Assembly: GCA_963665765.1 (NCBI GenBank)
Contig: OY762464.1
Span: 124,001-188,000, forward strand
Direction: 5' to 3'
From: Bin76 sp963665765
GTDB taxonomy: Bacteria > Actinomycetota > Acidimicrobiia > Spongiisociales > ZC4RG35
DNA: 64,000 nt
Below are positions 37,897-46,798 of the stretch, one piece after another. The notes beneath the pieces are model-generated. The model searched no databases and was not told where the DNA came from. It saw only the letters and a list, made by a program, of their open reading frames with translations. Positions within the stretch are counted from its first letter, which is position 1. Each line of letters begins with the position of its first letter. The translations under genes and the position numbers were made by a program.

Positions 37897-39257
37897 GAAG
37901 TCACCACCTTGGGGATTATGGAGTCGAGTTCGGATAGAACATCGATCGAGACATGGTTCCCACCCACGACCACGGGCCGTCCACCCACCACCAAGTGATG
38001 CACATCGGCGCCCGAAGCCGCGAAGATAACCGAGGCGAGGGCATGAGCGATGTCGGCGCCGGCGAGGCGCACCGAGTCGAGCCCGACGGTGGTGAAGTCG
38101 GCCAGGGAGCCCGGTGTGAGAGCGCCTCCCTCCCTCCACCCCAGCGACCGGTAACCGTTGGCGGTGGCCATCGCAGCCAGAGTTTCGGTGGAGTGAACCC
38201 CCCGTTGCAGTTGGGTCACCCGCCGGCCCAATTCGACCGCCCGCGTCTCCTCGAAGAGGTCGATCATGGCGTGGGAGTCTGAACCCACGCAGAGGCGGGC
38301 GCCCGAAGCCGCCAGTGCCTCGCTCGGGCCGATGCCGTCAGCCAGGTCGCGCTCGGTGGTTGGGCACAAACAGCAGTTCGCTCCCATCTGCCCGACGAGG
38401 GAGATGTCTTCTGAGGAGGCGTGCGTGGCGTGGACCAGCGTGGTGTGGGGACCGAGACCACCGGCCTCGGCTATCACCGCGATCGGGGTTCGGCCAAAAG
38501 CCTTCCGGCACTCTCGGTTCTCGGCGGGCTGCTCAGAGACGTGAACATGAAAGGGCGCCTGGTTATCGGCAGCCCAACGCGCCGCCACTCCAATCGCTGT
38601 CTGGTCCACCGCCCGCACCGAGTGCACCGCGGCGCCTGTCACGGTGTTCGGCCCGCCGATGGCGGCGGCCAAGTCGTCCATCCGCACCGCCCATTTCTCG
38701 GGAGAGCCATCAGAAAAGCGGACTTGTTCCGATCGCAATGGGGCGTAGCCGGACGCGGCGCCGGAGTCGAAACCACCGTGGAGATACAGGGTGTCGAGCA
38801 GGGTCAGGCGGATCCCGGCCTCCTGGGCTGCTGCCGCCAGCGCAACCCCCATGGCGTTAGGATCGTCGTAGGCGCCCCCGCCGGGACGGTGGTGGACATA
38901 GTGAAACTCGCCCACCACACCGATGCCCGCCATCGCCATCTCGGCAAAGGTCGCCCGGGCCAATCGGTAATAGTTGTCGGGATTGAGGCCGGCCGCCACC
39001 TTGTACATAAGGTCGCGCCAGGTCCAGAAGGTGCCCCGCTCACCCTGGGTGCGGCCCCGTAGAACCCGGTGAAAAGCGTGGCTGTGGGCGTTGGCCAGCG
39101 CCGGCAGAGTCAACCCCCGAAGCGGTGCAGTTCCCGGCGGAGGAGCGCCATGGTGGGAGGTTATGGCGCTGATGCGACCGTTGCGGACTTCGAGCACCAC
39201 TCCCGGCGTGGTTCCGGGACCACCCAACCAGGCCAACTCGCACCAGTAACGGGTCAC
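37893..39257 (-). CDS. hutF: Formimidoylglutamate deiminase
   Basis: A 454-aa amidohydrolase that converts N-formimino-glutamate to N-formyl-glutamate and ammonia. Start is the GTG at 39257, overlapping the preceding deformylase-like stop as GTGA. Landmarks are LPALANAHSHAFHRVLRGRT (HxH), FHVHVSEQPAENREC, LVHATHAS and CVGSDSHAMID. The presence of HutF means the two-step branch via N-formyl-glutamate is used, which then needs a deformylase. Confidence 0.93.
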   Translation of the reverse strand: MTRYWCELAWLGGPGTTPGVVLEVRNGRISAITSHHGAPPPGTAPLRGLTLPALANAHSHAFHRVLRGRTQGERGTFWTWRDLMYKVAAGLNPDNYYRLARATFAEMAMAGIGVVGEFHYVHHRPGGGAYDDPNAMGVALAAAAQEAGIRLTLLDTLYLHGGFDSGAASGYAPLRSEQVRFSDGSPEKWAVRMDDLAAAIGGPNTVTGAAVHSVRAVDQTAIGVAARWAADNQAPFHVHVSEQPAENRECRKAFGRTPIAVIAEAGGLGPHTTLVHATHASSEDISLVGQMGANCCLCPTTERDLADGIGPSEALAASGARLCVGSDSHAMIDLFEETRAVELGRRVTQLQRGVHSTETLAAMATANGYRSLGWREGGALTPGSLADFTTVGLDSVRLAGADIAHALASVIFAASGADVHHLVVGGRPVVVGGNHVSIDVLSELDSIIPKVVTS

Positions 39258-39823
39258 GATCCGATCTCGTCGACGAAGCGAGTTATGCGCTCGACAAAGG
39301 CGTCGTGATGATGGATCTTGAACTGCTCCCAAGTGCTGAGCGTGGTGGGGTCGATCCGATCGACCACCAGGATGCCGTCGAGATGGTCGCACTCGTGCTG
39401 CCAGGTGCCGGCGGTTAGCCCTCGCACTACCCGGTCGTGGTCGATACCCGCTCGATCGGTGTAGCGGACCGCCACGTTGACCGAGCGGACGAGTTCGCCT
39501 CGCAACGGCGCCGACAGACATCCCTCGTTGATGACCACCTGCTCGCCATCCAGGATCTCAAGTTGTGGATTGATGGCCACGGTCAGGGGCACAGCGGGCT
39601 TGTAGGGATAGCGGGGATTGTTGTTGACCTCGATGGTGAGGATCCGGACGGTTTCTCCAATCTGGTTGGCTGCCAGGCCGGCGCCGTTGGCGTGGCGCAT
39701 AGTGTCGATGAGGTCGTCGATCAGACCCTGGATGGGCAGGCTGGAGATGTCCGCCCGCCGGACCGGCGTCGCCTTGGTCCGCAATATGGGGTGGCCGATG
39801 GAGAGAATTGGGCGGACACTCAT
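39254..39823 (-). CDS. Peptide-deformylase family metalloenzyme within the hut operon
   Basis: A 189-aa protein with all three Def motifs: GAGLAANQ (47-54), EGCLS (100-104) and HECDH (143-147), giving the Cys and two His metal ligands and the catalytic Glu. The fold is Def, which normally removes formyl from N-terminal Met. Its stop overlaps the hutF start (GTGA), so the two are made together. The hut pathway via HutF requires removal of formyl from N-formyl-glutamate and no HutG is visible, so a switched substrate is plausible (inference). A housekeeping Def that happens to sit here is the alternative. A 230-bp gap with no evident gene separates it from hutU. Confidence 0.9.
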   Translation of the reverse strand: MSVRPILSIGHPILRTKATPVRRADISSLPIQGLIDDLIDTMRHANGAGLAANQIGETVRILTIEVNNNPRYPYKPAVPLTVAINPQLEILDGEQVVINEGCLSAPLRGELVRSVNVAVRYTDRAGIDHDRVVRGLTAGTWQHECDHLDGILVVDRIDPTTLSTWEQFKIHHHDAFVERITRFVDEIGS

Positions 39824-40053
39824 GGGACGGGCGGCACATAGGTGAGGAGGGACCGGGCTTTGGTAGGCAACATGTCGATGTCTACTCTGCCGGAACTTTC
39901 CCGCGAGACGCCGTGGATAACATCAAGTTGGCTTTTTCTCGGATACCGACATCGGTTGGCAGGTGAGTTGCCGGGAACGACGCCGCCGGGGAAGGTGGAG
40001 TCGGCGAGCTTCGACAGGCGGTCGGCGCTCGCTCTGACAACGGCTATCAGCCA

Positions 40054-41745
40054 CTATCGCCGGGTCTTCTCCGACATGGGTATGTGCACTCCGCGCTCAT
40101 CCGCGATCCGGATGGCCCGATCGTAGCCGGCATCAACGTGTCGCATGACCCCGGTGGCCGGGTCGTTGAGCAGAACCCGCTCCAGCTTCGCTCCTGCCAG
40201 ATCGGTGCCATCGGCCAGGCACACCTGGCCGGCATGGATCGACCGGCCGATTCCGACGCCGCCACCGTGGTGGATGCTCACCCACGACGCTCCCGACGAG
40301 GTATTGACCAGAGCGTTGAGAAGGGGCCAGTCGGCGATGGCGTCGCTCCCATCTGCCATGTCCTCGGTCTCGCGGTATGGCGAAGCCACCGAGCCGGAGT
40401 CGAGATGGTCGCGTCCGATGACGATCGGAGCGGAAAGTTCCCCCGATCGGACCATCTGGTTGAACCGTAATCCCAGGCGATGGCGCTCCCCGTAACCCAG
40501 CCAGCAGATCCGAGCCGGGAGACCCTGAAAGGCGACCCGCTCGCCCGCCAGTGTTATCCATCGAGAAAGCTCCTGATTGTCTGGGAATTCCTCGAGTACC
40601 GCCCGATCGGTGGCGGCGATGTCTGCCGGGTCGCCGGACAAGGCCACCCAACGAAACGGGCCCTTGCCTTCGCAGAACAGCGGACGGATGTAGGCGGGCA
40701 GAAATCCCGGATAGTCAAAGGCGCGGTGGTAGCCGCCCAACGCGGCTTCGGCTCGGAGGCTGTTGCCGTAGTCGAATACCTCGGCGCCGGCATCGAGGTA
40801 ACCGACCATGGCCTCGACGTGGGTAGCCATGGCCGAGCGGGCCCGATGGATGTACTCGTCGGGCTTTCTGCTGCGTAGCTCGTCGGCGGCTTGGGGAGAA
40901 AGATCGTTGGGAACATAAGCGAGCGGATCGTGAGCCGAGGTCTGATCGGTGACTATGTCGGCCGCAACCTCGTCGGCCAGCAGTCGAGGCAGCAGATCAG
41001 CGGCGTTGCCGACCAGCCCCACCGAAAGGGGCCTGCGGGCCGCCACCGCCTCCTGGCAGCGACGGAGGGCATCGGCGTAGTCGTCGGCGACCACATCCAG
41101 GTAACGGGTCCCGACCCGGCGAGCCGCTCGTCCGGGATCAACCTCGATGCAAAGAGCCACGCCCCCGTTCATGGTTATGGCCAGCGGCTGGGCGCCGCCC
41201 ATCCCGCCCAGCCCGGCGGTGATGGTGAGGGTGCCGGCCAAAGATCCCGCAAAGCGCTTACGGGCGATGGCGGCAAAGCATTCGTAGGTCCCCTGCAAGA
41301 TGCCCTGGGTGCCGATGTAGATCCACGAACCGGCCGTCATCTGCCCGTACATGGTGAGTCCCAGGTGCTCGAGCCGTCGAAACTCATCCCAGGTTCCCCA
41401 CTCGGGGACCAGATTGGAGTTGGCGATCAGGACCCTGGGCGCCCACTCATGGGTGCGGAGGACGCCAACCGGTTTGCCGGACTGCACAAGCAGGGTCTCG
41501 TCGTGGTCGAGGGCGACCAGCGACCTGATCATGGCGTGATAGGCGTCCCATGACCTGGCTGCCCGGCCCGTGCCCCCATAGACAACCAAGTCATCAGGTC
41601 GCTCGGCGACATCGGGATCGAGGTTGTTCTGAAGCATCCGGAAAGCAGCCTCTTGCGGCCAGCCGCGGCAAGTCAAGGAATTGCCCCTCGGGGAGCGGAC
41701 ACCCCCCGGTGGCGCCCCTGAGCTGTGTTGTCCGATCGCGGTCAT
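40054..41745 (-). CDS. hutU: Urocanate hydratase
   Basis: A 563-aa NAD-dependent enzyme adding water to urocanate to give imidazolonepropionate, step two of histidine breakdown. Family features include WPQEAAFRMLQNNLDPDVAE near the N-terminus, the NAD-site GLGGMGGAQPLA, LPARICWLGYGER (with the conserved Cys) and the C-terminal SGASWVSIHHGGGVGIG. Length matches the family (about 555). Divergent from the IclR-hutH pair; the intervening region holds two palindromes. Confidence 0.95.
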   Translation of the reverse strand: MTAIGQHSSGAPPGGVRSPRGNSLTCRGWPQEAAFRMLQNNLDPDVAERPDDLVVYGGTGRAARSWDAYHAMIRSLVALDHDETLLVQSGKPVGVLRTHEWAPRVLIANSNLVPEWGTWDEFRRLEHLGLTMYGQMTAGSWIYIGTQGILQGTYECFAAIARKRFAGSLAGTLTITAGLGGMGGAQPLAITMNGGVALCIEVDPGRAARRVGTRYLDVVADDYADALRRCQEAVAARRPLSVGLVGNAADLLPRLLADEVAADIVTDQTSAHDPLAYVPNDLSPQAADELRSRKPDEYIHRARSAMATHVEAMVGYLDAGAEVFDYGNSLRAEAALGGYHRAFDYPGFLPAYIRPLFCEGKGPFRWVALSGDPADIAATDRAVLEEFPDNQELSRWITLAGERVAFQGLPARICWLGYGERHRLGLRFNQMVRSGELSAPIVIGRDHLDSGSVASPYRETEDMADGSDAIADWPLLNALVNTSSGASWVSIHHGGGVGIGRSIHAGQVCLADGTDLAGAKLERVLLNDPATGVMRHVDAGYDRAIRIADERGVHIPMSEKTRR

Positions 41746-41798
41746 GGCTGCTCACCACATCAGCCCGGTGGGTCGTTTACAAGTCCGGGCTGCTGGTT

Positions 41799-41815
41799 GC
41801 CATCATACCGATGGC
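41799..41815. promoter_or_regulatory. Inverted repeat in the hutU/iclR divergent region
   Basis: GCCATC-ATACC-GATGGC, 6-bp arms around a 5-bp centre, 54 bp upstream of hutU. Candidate operator for the minus-strand hut promoter. Confidence 0.4.
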
Positions 41816-41845
41816 GCATCTATGCTGTCAATAATTGGCAATGCT

Positions 41846-41860
41846 TTTCATTCAATGAAA
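41846..41860. promoter_or_regulatory. 15-bp palindrome, likely IclR-family operator
   Basis: TTTCATT-C-AATGAAA is a perfect 7-1-7 inverted repeat ending 24 bp before the proposed IclR start at 41885. IclR-family proteins such as KdgR bind TTTCATT/AATGAAA-type sites, so autoregulation and control of hutU are both plausible. Confidence 0.6.
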
Positions 41861-41884
41861 CCAAGGCACCTCACACTCGATCGT

Positions 41885-42607
41885 ATGGCTTCCGAGCGGG
41901 CGCCGTCCCATGGTGAGCCCCCATCGACCCTCCACCAGTCACGCTCGGCCGAGCGGGTGCTCGCCCTACTGGACACGGTCATCACCAACGGGGCAGTCAG
42001 CCTCACAGACGCGGCCGCCGAGGCTGACATTCCAACCAGCACCGCCTTGCGACATCTGCGGCTGCTGACCAACCGGGGGTATCTGGTACGAGACGACCGA
42101 GGCTGGTACTCGGTTGGACCGGCATTCGTGCGTATGGCGGTGGCCTCTTTCCAGTCGGGTCCATATGCCCGACTCATGGCGGCGGCGCAACCAGGACTGG
42201 AACGTTTGGTGGAGATCACCGAAGAATCTGCCTATCTGGCTGTGCGGGATGGAATCGAGGCGGTCTACATTGCCACGGTCGAGAGTCGGCGGGCCATCCG
42301 CCACGTCGGTTGGGTGGGCAAGTCGGTGCCGCTGCAGGGCACCGCGGTGGGCAAGGCCCTGCTCAGCGAAGCGCCGGCGCCCGGCACCCGTCCGAGGTCG
42401 GTGCTCAACACCGGCGCCATCGAGCCCGATGTCACCGCCGTGGTGGCGCCCATCTCCGGGCCGGCCGGTGTGATCGGAGCCTTCTCGGTGTTGGGGCCTG
42501 CCGAGCGACTCGTCGGTGAGCGTTTGGAGATTGCCACCGCTTCCGTGACACAGGCCGCCATGGAAACTTCGAGCGCGCTTAGCGAAGCCAGGCCGGTTCT
42601 TCCATGA
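41885..42607 (+). CDS. IclR-family transcriptional regulator of the hut locus
   Basis: A 240-aa regulator. The N-terminal winged helix-turn-helix (about 18-80) is recognisable from SRSAERVLALLDTV and ADIPTSTALRHLRLLTNRGYL. The C-terminal ligand-binding domain carries the typical VGKSVPLQGTAVGKALLS. I chose ATG 41885 because the ATG at 41855 lies inside the operator-like palindrome. Overlaps hutH as ATGA, so it probably controls the hut genes in response to a pathway intermediate (inference). Confidence 0.9.
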   Translation: MASERAPSHGEPPSTLHQSRSAERVLALLDTVITNGAVSLTDAAAEADIPTSTALRHLRLLTNRGYLVRDDRGWYSVGPAFVRMAVASFQSGPYARLMAAAQPGLERLVEITEESAYLAVRDGIEAVYIATVESRRAIRHVGWVGKSVPLQGTAVGKALLSEAPAPGTRPRSVLNTGAIEPDVTAVVAPISGPAGVIGAFSVLGPAERLVGERLEIATASVTQAAMETSSALSEARPVLP

Positions 42608-44130
42608 GTGTGGAGCTCGAAGGTCCCGGAGTAACCATCTCCGATGTGGTGGCGGTGGCGCGCCGCGGGAAGCAGGTTCATCTCAGCGATGCCGCCATCG
42701 AGCGGATGGCCGTTACGCGTCGCATCGTCGAGCACCGGGCGGAGGGCGATCCCACCTACGGCGTCTCCACCGGCTTCGGCGCTCTGGCTTCCACAACGAT
42801 TCCCACCGATCGACGGGCTGCACTCCAGCGCGCCTTGATCCGCTCCCATGCAGCAGGGATGGGGTCACCGGTAGAGACCGAAGTGGTTCGGGCCATGATG
42901 TTTCTGCGGACAAGGACCCTGGCCCTCGGCGCCTCGGGCGTCCGACCCCTGGTCGCGCAGACGCTGGTGTGGATGATCAACGCGGGGATCGTACCCGTTG
43001 TCCCCGAGCATGGCTCCCTCGGCGCCAGTGGCGATCTGGCGCCTCTGGCCCATGCGGCGCTGGTCCTGATCGGCGAGGGCGAGGTCCTGGCCGACGGAGG
43101 CGTGCGCCCCGGCGGGGTGGCGATGGCTCAGGCGGGCATCGAGCCGGTGGATCTGGTCGAGAAGGAGGGCTTGGCGCTCATCAACGGGACCGACGGCATG
43201 CTGGGGATGATCTGTCTGGCGGTTCATGACGCCTCCTATCTCCTGGCGGTCGCCGATATCGTGGCGGCACTCAGCGTCGAGGGTCTCCTGGGCACCGACC
43301 GGGCATACGCGGCCGACCTCCAGGCGCTCAGGCCGCATCCAGGTCAGGCGTTGAGCGCCGCCAACCTCCGCGCCGTGCTGGCGGGATCGCCGATCATCGC
43401 CAGCCACCGTACCGGCGATGTTCGGGTGCAGGATGCTTATTCGATCCGTTGCACCCCCCAGGTTCATGGCGCGGCGCGCGACACCCTGGGGTTCGTGACA
43501 GGTGTGGCAGACCGGGAGCTTGGGTCGGCCATCGACAATCCGATGGTGCTTCCCGACGGCCGAATCGAGTCGTGTGGCAACTTCCATGGGGCGCCGGTGG
43601 CTATGGCGGCCGACTACCTGGCCATCGCCCTGGCCGAGGTGGGGGCTATCGCCGAACGTCGGCTCGACCGGTTGCTGGACCGAAACCGCTCCCACGGCCT
43701 GCCACCCTTTTTGGCCGCCGACCCCGGCGTGGACAGCGGCATGATGATCGCCCAGTACACCGCCGCGGCGATGTGCGCCCAAAACCGCCGACTGGCCGCC
43801 CCCGCAGTAGTCGATTCGTTACCCACCTCGGCCATGCAGGAGGATCACGTCTCAATGGGCTGGGGGGCGGCCCGCAAACTTCGCCGCGTGCTCGACAACC
43901 TGCGTCGCATCCTGGCCATCGAGTGGGTCACCGCCGCCCGGGCCGTGGAACTGCGCGCCCCCCTGATGCCCGCTGACGCCACCGCCGCAGCCGTAGACCT
44001 GCTGCGGACCCGGGTTCCCGGACCTGGTCCAGACCGTTCACTGGCGCCCGAACTTGCCGCGGCCGAGCAACTGCTCGAAGAAGAGACACTGGTCAGGACA
44101 GTGGCGATGGTGACCGGCCCTCTCAGCTGA
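42604..44130 (+). CDS. hutH: Histidine ammonia-lyase
   Basis: A 508-aa enzyme that deaminates histidine to urocanate, step one of the pathway. The MIO cofactor is built from Ala-Ser-Gly at 141-143 within GSLGASGDLAPLAH. Catalytic Tyr53 is in TYGVSTGFG, and QDAYSIRCTPQVHGA and SMGWGAARKLR complete the active site. Length matches the family. It is coupled to the regulator by a 4-bp overlap. Confidence 0.95.
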   Translation: MSVELEGPGVTISDVVAVARRGKQVHLSDAAIERMAVTRRIVEHRAEGDPTYGVSTGFGALASTTIPTDRRAALQRALIRSHAAGMGSPVETEVVRAMMFLRTRTLALGASGVRPLVAQTLVWMINAGIVPVVPEHGSLGASGDLAPLAHAALVLIGEGEVLADGGVRPGGVAMAQAGIEPVDLVEKEGLALINGTDGMLGMICLAVHDASYLLAVADIVAALSVEGLLGTDRAYAADLQALRPHPGQALSAANLRAVLAGSPIIASHRTGDVRVQDAYSIRCTPQVHGAARDTLGFVTGVADRELGSAIDNPMVLPDGRIESCGNFHGAPVAMAADYLAIALAEVGAIAERRLDRLLDRNRSHGLPPFLAADPGVDSGMMIAQYTAAAMCAQNRRLAAPAVVDSLPTSAMQEDHVSMGWGAARKLRRVLDNLRRILAIEWVTAARAVELRAPLMPADATAAAVDLLRTRVPGPGPDRSLAPELAAAEQLLEEETLVRTVAMVTGPLS

Positions 44131-44228
44131 GGTCAGGGCGACGGCGTTCTCGGACCTGCCTGTTAGGGATAGCGGGATAGGTAGGTATAAATTTTGGGTG
44201 CTGTCGAGTTGTGAAAACAGATGCTATC

Positions 44229-44457
44229 TCGCGAAAAATCGTCACGGCTCTATTTGTCCTTCGGGCCCCTCCCCCGCCATCCACCTAGCCATGGTTGGGA
44301 CGCGAGGCCGCCTTCTGAGCGGGACCTCGGGAACCCGAGTTTTAGCCCTGCAACGGTCCGCGACATCGGATCAGACCGGAAGAGATGTTCGACTCCCACC
44401 AGCATGCGTCAAGGCAGCGACAAAAGCAACCCCCGGTGTCCTCTATTTTTTCGCGAA
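44229..44457 (+). repeat. Structured intergenic repeat, copy 2 (diverged)
   Basis: Starts TCGCGAAAAAT and ends ATTTTTTCGCGAA, the clearest inverted ends of the three copies. Shares GGGCCCCTCCCCCGCC and GATGTTCGAC with the others. Hairpins sit at the same places with changed bases: CGAGGCCGC with GCGGGACCTCG (44303-44329) and CGGTC/GACCG (44354-44378). It is 98 bp after the hutH stop, same strand, in the 461-bp gap before the cysteine desulfurase gene; no gene is seen in the rest of that gap. Confidence 0.75.
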
Positions 44458-44591
44458 GCCCCAATACCTATTTGCCCGGGCTCTCAAACAGTCGCGATCG
44501 ACGCCCCCGCCAGCCAGGACTGGTCGCGGCCCGTGCTCCGAATCCTGGCAGAATAGGAGCCTCGATCTGATAACTTGTTGAACAGGTTTCC

Positions 44592-45725
44592 ATGCTGTAT
44601 CTCGATCACGCCGCCACCACTCCGATCCGCCCCCTGGTCCGGGAGGCGATCTTGCCTTTGGCCGAGGGCGGGTGGGGCAACCCCACCGGATTCCATGCTC
44701 CGGCGCGCGCCGCCAAAAATGCGCTGGAAGAGGCTAGGGAGAGGGTGGCGGAGGTGTTGGGATGCCGTCCGCTGGAGGTGGTGTTCACCAGTGGCGGCAC
44801 CGAGGCAGACAACCTGGCAGTTAAAGGAGCGGCTCTGGCCGGAGGGAAGCGGGGCGGAGTGGTCACATCGGCGGTGGAGCACGAGGCGGTGCTGGGTGCG
44901 GTGCGCTTTCTGGAGAAGTGGGGTTGCCCGGTCAAAGTGGTCGGGGTGGACTCCGACGGGGTGGTGGATCCTTCGGAGGTATCCGAAGCGGTGACTTCCG
45001 AGACGGCGGTGGTGTCGGTTATGACAGTCAACAACGAGACCGGGGCCCGCCAGCCGATCAGAAAGATCTCCGAGGCGGTGCAAGACCAGGCGGGATCGCG
45101 CCCGCTGATCCACACCGACGCGGTGCAGGCCTTCGTATCCGACGAAGTACGGCCAGATGAACTGGGAGTGGATCTTCTGTCTTTGGCCGGGCACAAATTC
45201 GGGGGACCAACCGGGGTGGGGGTGCTCTATGTGCGCGACGGGGTGGCCCTGGAACCGGTCGCCCATGGCGGAGGGCAGGAACTGGGCCGCCGTTCGGGAA
45301 CCCAACATGTTTTGGGGGCTGTGGAAATGGCGGTGGCCATGGAGCTGGCGGACTCCGACCGGGCGCGGTTCCACCGTGCCGTCGGCGAAGCCCGCCGCCG
45401 GTTCGAGACGGCTCTCTTGGCAAGGGTGCCCGGCTTGGTGATAACCTCGCAATCCGCCCGGACGATCCAGCACTCTCACCTTCGGTTTCCGGGGGTGGCC
45501 AACCAGACGCTGCTGGCTCGCCTGGATCGGCTGGGTTTGGCTGCTTCGGCCGGGTCGTCCTGCCAGTCGGGCGCGGCGGCGGTCTCCCATGTGCTGTCGG
45601 CCATGGGCATCTCGGACGAAGAGGCCCGCTCCAGTGTGCGCTTTTCGTTCGGATGGACCACCCGCCCCTCCGACGGCGACCGGGCCGCTCAGCTGGTCCT
45701 CGGGGCATGGGAGGCTCTGCGGTGA
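44592..45725 (+). CDS. Cysteine desulfurase (IscS/NifS family)
   Basis: A 377-aa PLP enzyme releasing sulfur from cysteine as a protein persulfide. PLP-binding Lys202 is in LAGHKFGGPTG, catalytic Cys324 in SAGSSCQSGA, and the N-terminus LDHAATTP is diagnostic. It overlaps mnmA by GTGA, so its sulfur is probably used for tRNA 2-thiouridine formation, and perhaps Fe-S clusters too. Confidence 0.93.
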   Translation: MLYLDHAATTPIRPLVREAILPLAEGGWGNPTGFHAPARAAKNALEEARERVAEVLGCRPLEVVFTSGGTEADNLAVKGAALAGGKRGGVVTSAVEHEAVLGAVRFLEKWGCPVKVVGVDSDGVVDPSEVSEAVTSETAVVSVMTVNNETGARQPIRKISEAVQDQAGSRPLIHTDAVQAFVSDEVRPDELGVDLLSLAGHKFGGPTGVGVLYVRDGVALEPVAHGGGQELGRRSGTQHVLGAVEMAVAMELADSDRARFHRAVGEARRRFETALLARVPGLVITSQSARTIQHSHLRFPGVANQTLLARLDRLGLAASAGSSCQSGAAAVSHVLSAMGISDEEARSSVRFSFGWTTRPSDGDRAAQLVLGAWEALR

Positions 45726-46798
45726 GGGTACTGGCCGCCATGAGCGGAGGGGTCGACTCCTCGGTGGCCGCCGCCTTGATGCATCAGGAGGGCCACGAGG
45801 TGACCGGAGTGACTCTGAAGCTGTGGCAGGGTCCGGACGGCGAGGCACCCACCCATGGATGTTGCACCGTCTCCGATTCCGAGGACGCCCGCCGGGTGGC
45901 CGCTTCACTGGGCATCCCCTATTACGTGTTCGACTACACCCGCGATTTCGCGCAAGCCGTCATCAACCCCTTCATGAACGACTACCGCCGGGGGCGCACT
46001 CCCAATCCGTGCGTGGAATGCAACCGTTCCATCAAGTTCTCCATTTTGCTGGAGGAGGCCGCCCGGTTGGATTGCGACCTGCTGGTCACCGGTCATTACG
46101 CCCGGGTCAGCCACGAAGGAGGCAGATGGCGACTCCGGAGGGGGGTGGACGAGGACAAGGACCAGTCCTATGTTCTCCATATGCTGGGACAGCATGAACT
46201 TTCTCGAACCCGGTTCCCGGTGGGAGAAATAACCAAGACGCAGACCCGACAGATCGCATCCGACCTGGGGTTTCGCAACGCCGACAAACGCGACAGCTAT
46301 GAGATCTGCTTCGTGCAGGGCGACTATCGGGATTTCATTGCTCGGGCCACTCCCGACGCCCTCCGTCCGGGCCGGATAGTCGACACTTCCCACCGGCCGG
46401 TGGGAAAGCACCAGGGGGTGATCAACTTCACGGTCGGCCAGCGCCGGGGGCTGGGAGTGGCGGTGGGAGAACCGCGCTATGTGACCGAGCTTGATCCTCA
46501 AAACTCCACGGTGGTGATCGGATCGGCCCGTGATCTGCAAGCTTGGGCCATCGAAGTGGAAAAAATCTCTTGGGTAAACGAGGCGCCGCCCTGGGAGTCC
46601 GAGCGGAAGTGTCTGGTCCAGATACGGGCGCACGGAGAGCCGGTCGAGGCACGAATCAGCGTTGGCCAAGCCCCAACCGACCATGGCACGGTCATATTCT
46701 CCAACCCGGAGCGGGGTGCGGCGCCCGGGCAGGCGGCCGTCTTCTATCGGGACGATGAGGTGTTGGGCGGAGGAACCATCGCCCGGCTGCTGAGATGA
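45722..46798 (+). CDS. mnmA: tRNA-specific 2-thiouridylase
   Basis: A 358-aa enzyme that thiolates U34 of tRNAs for Lys, Glu and Gln. Start is GTG 45722 overlapping the desulfurase stop. The P-loop-like SGGVDSS is at 8-14; catalytic cysteines are Cys97 (NPCVECN) and Cys196 (YEICFVQGDY). The C-terminal beta-barrel domain is intact. Overlaps ligA by ATGA. Confidence 0.95.
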   Translation: MRVLAAMSGGVDSSVAAALMHQEGHEVTGVTLKLWQGPDGEAPTHGCCTVSDSEDARRVAASLGIPYYVFDYTRDFAQAVINPFMNDYRRGRTPNPCVECNRSIKFSILLEEAARLDCDLLVTGHYARVSHEGGRWRLRRGVDEDKDQSYVLHMLGQHELSRTRFPVGEITKTQTRQIASDLGFRNADKRDSYEICFVQGDYRDFIARATPDALRPGRIVDTSHRPVGKHQGVINFTVGQRRGLGVAVGEPRYVTELDPQNSTVVIGSARDLQAWAIEVEKISWVNEAPPWESERKCLVQIRAHGEPVEARISVGQAPTDHGTVIFSNPERGAAPGQAAVFYRDDEVLGGGTIARLLR

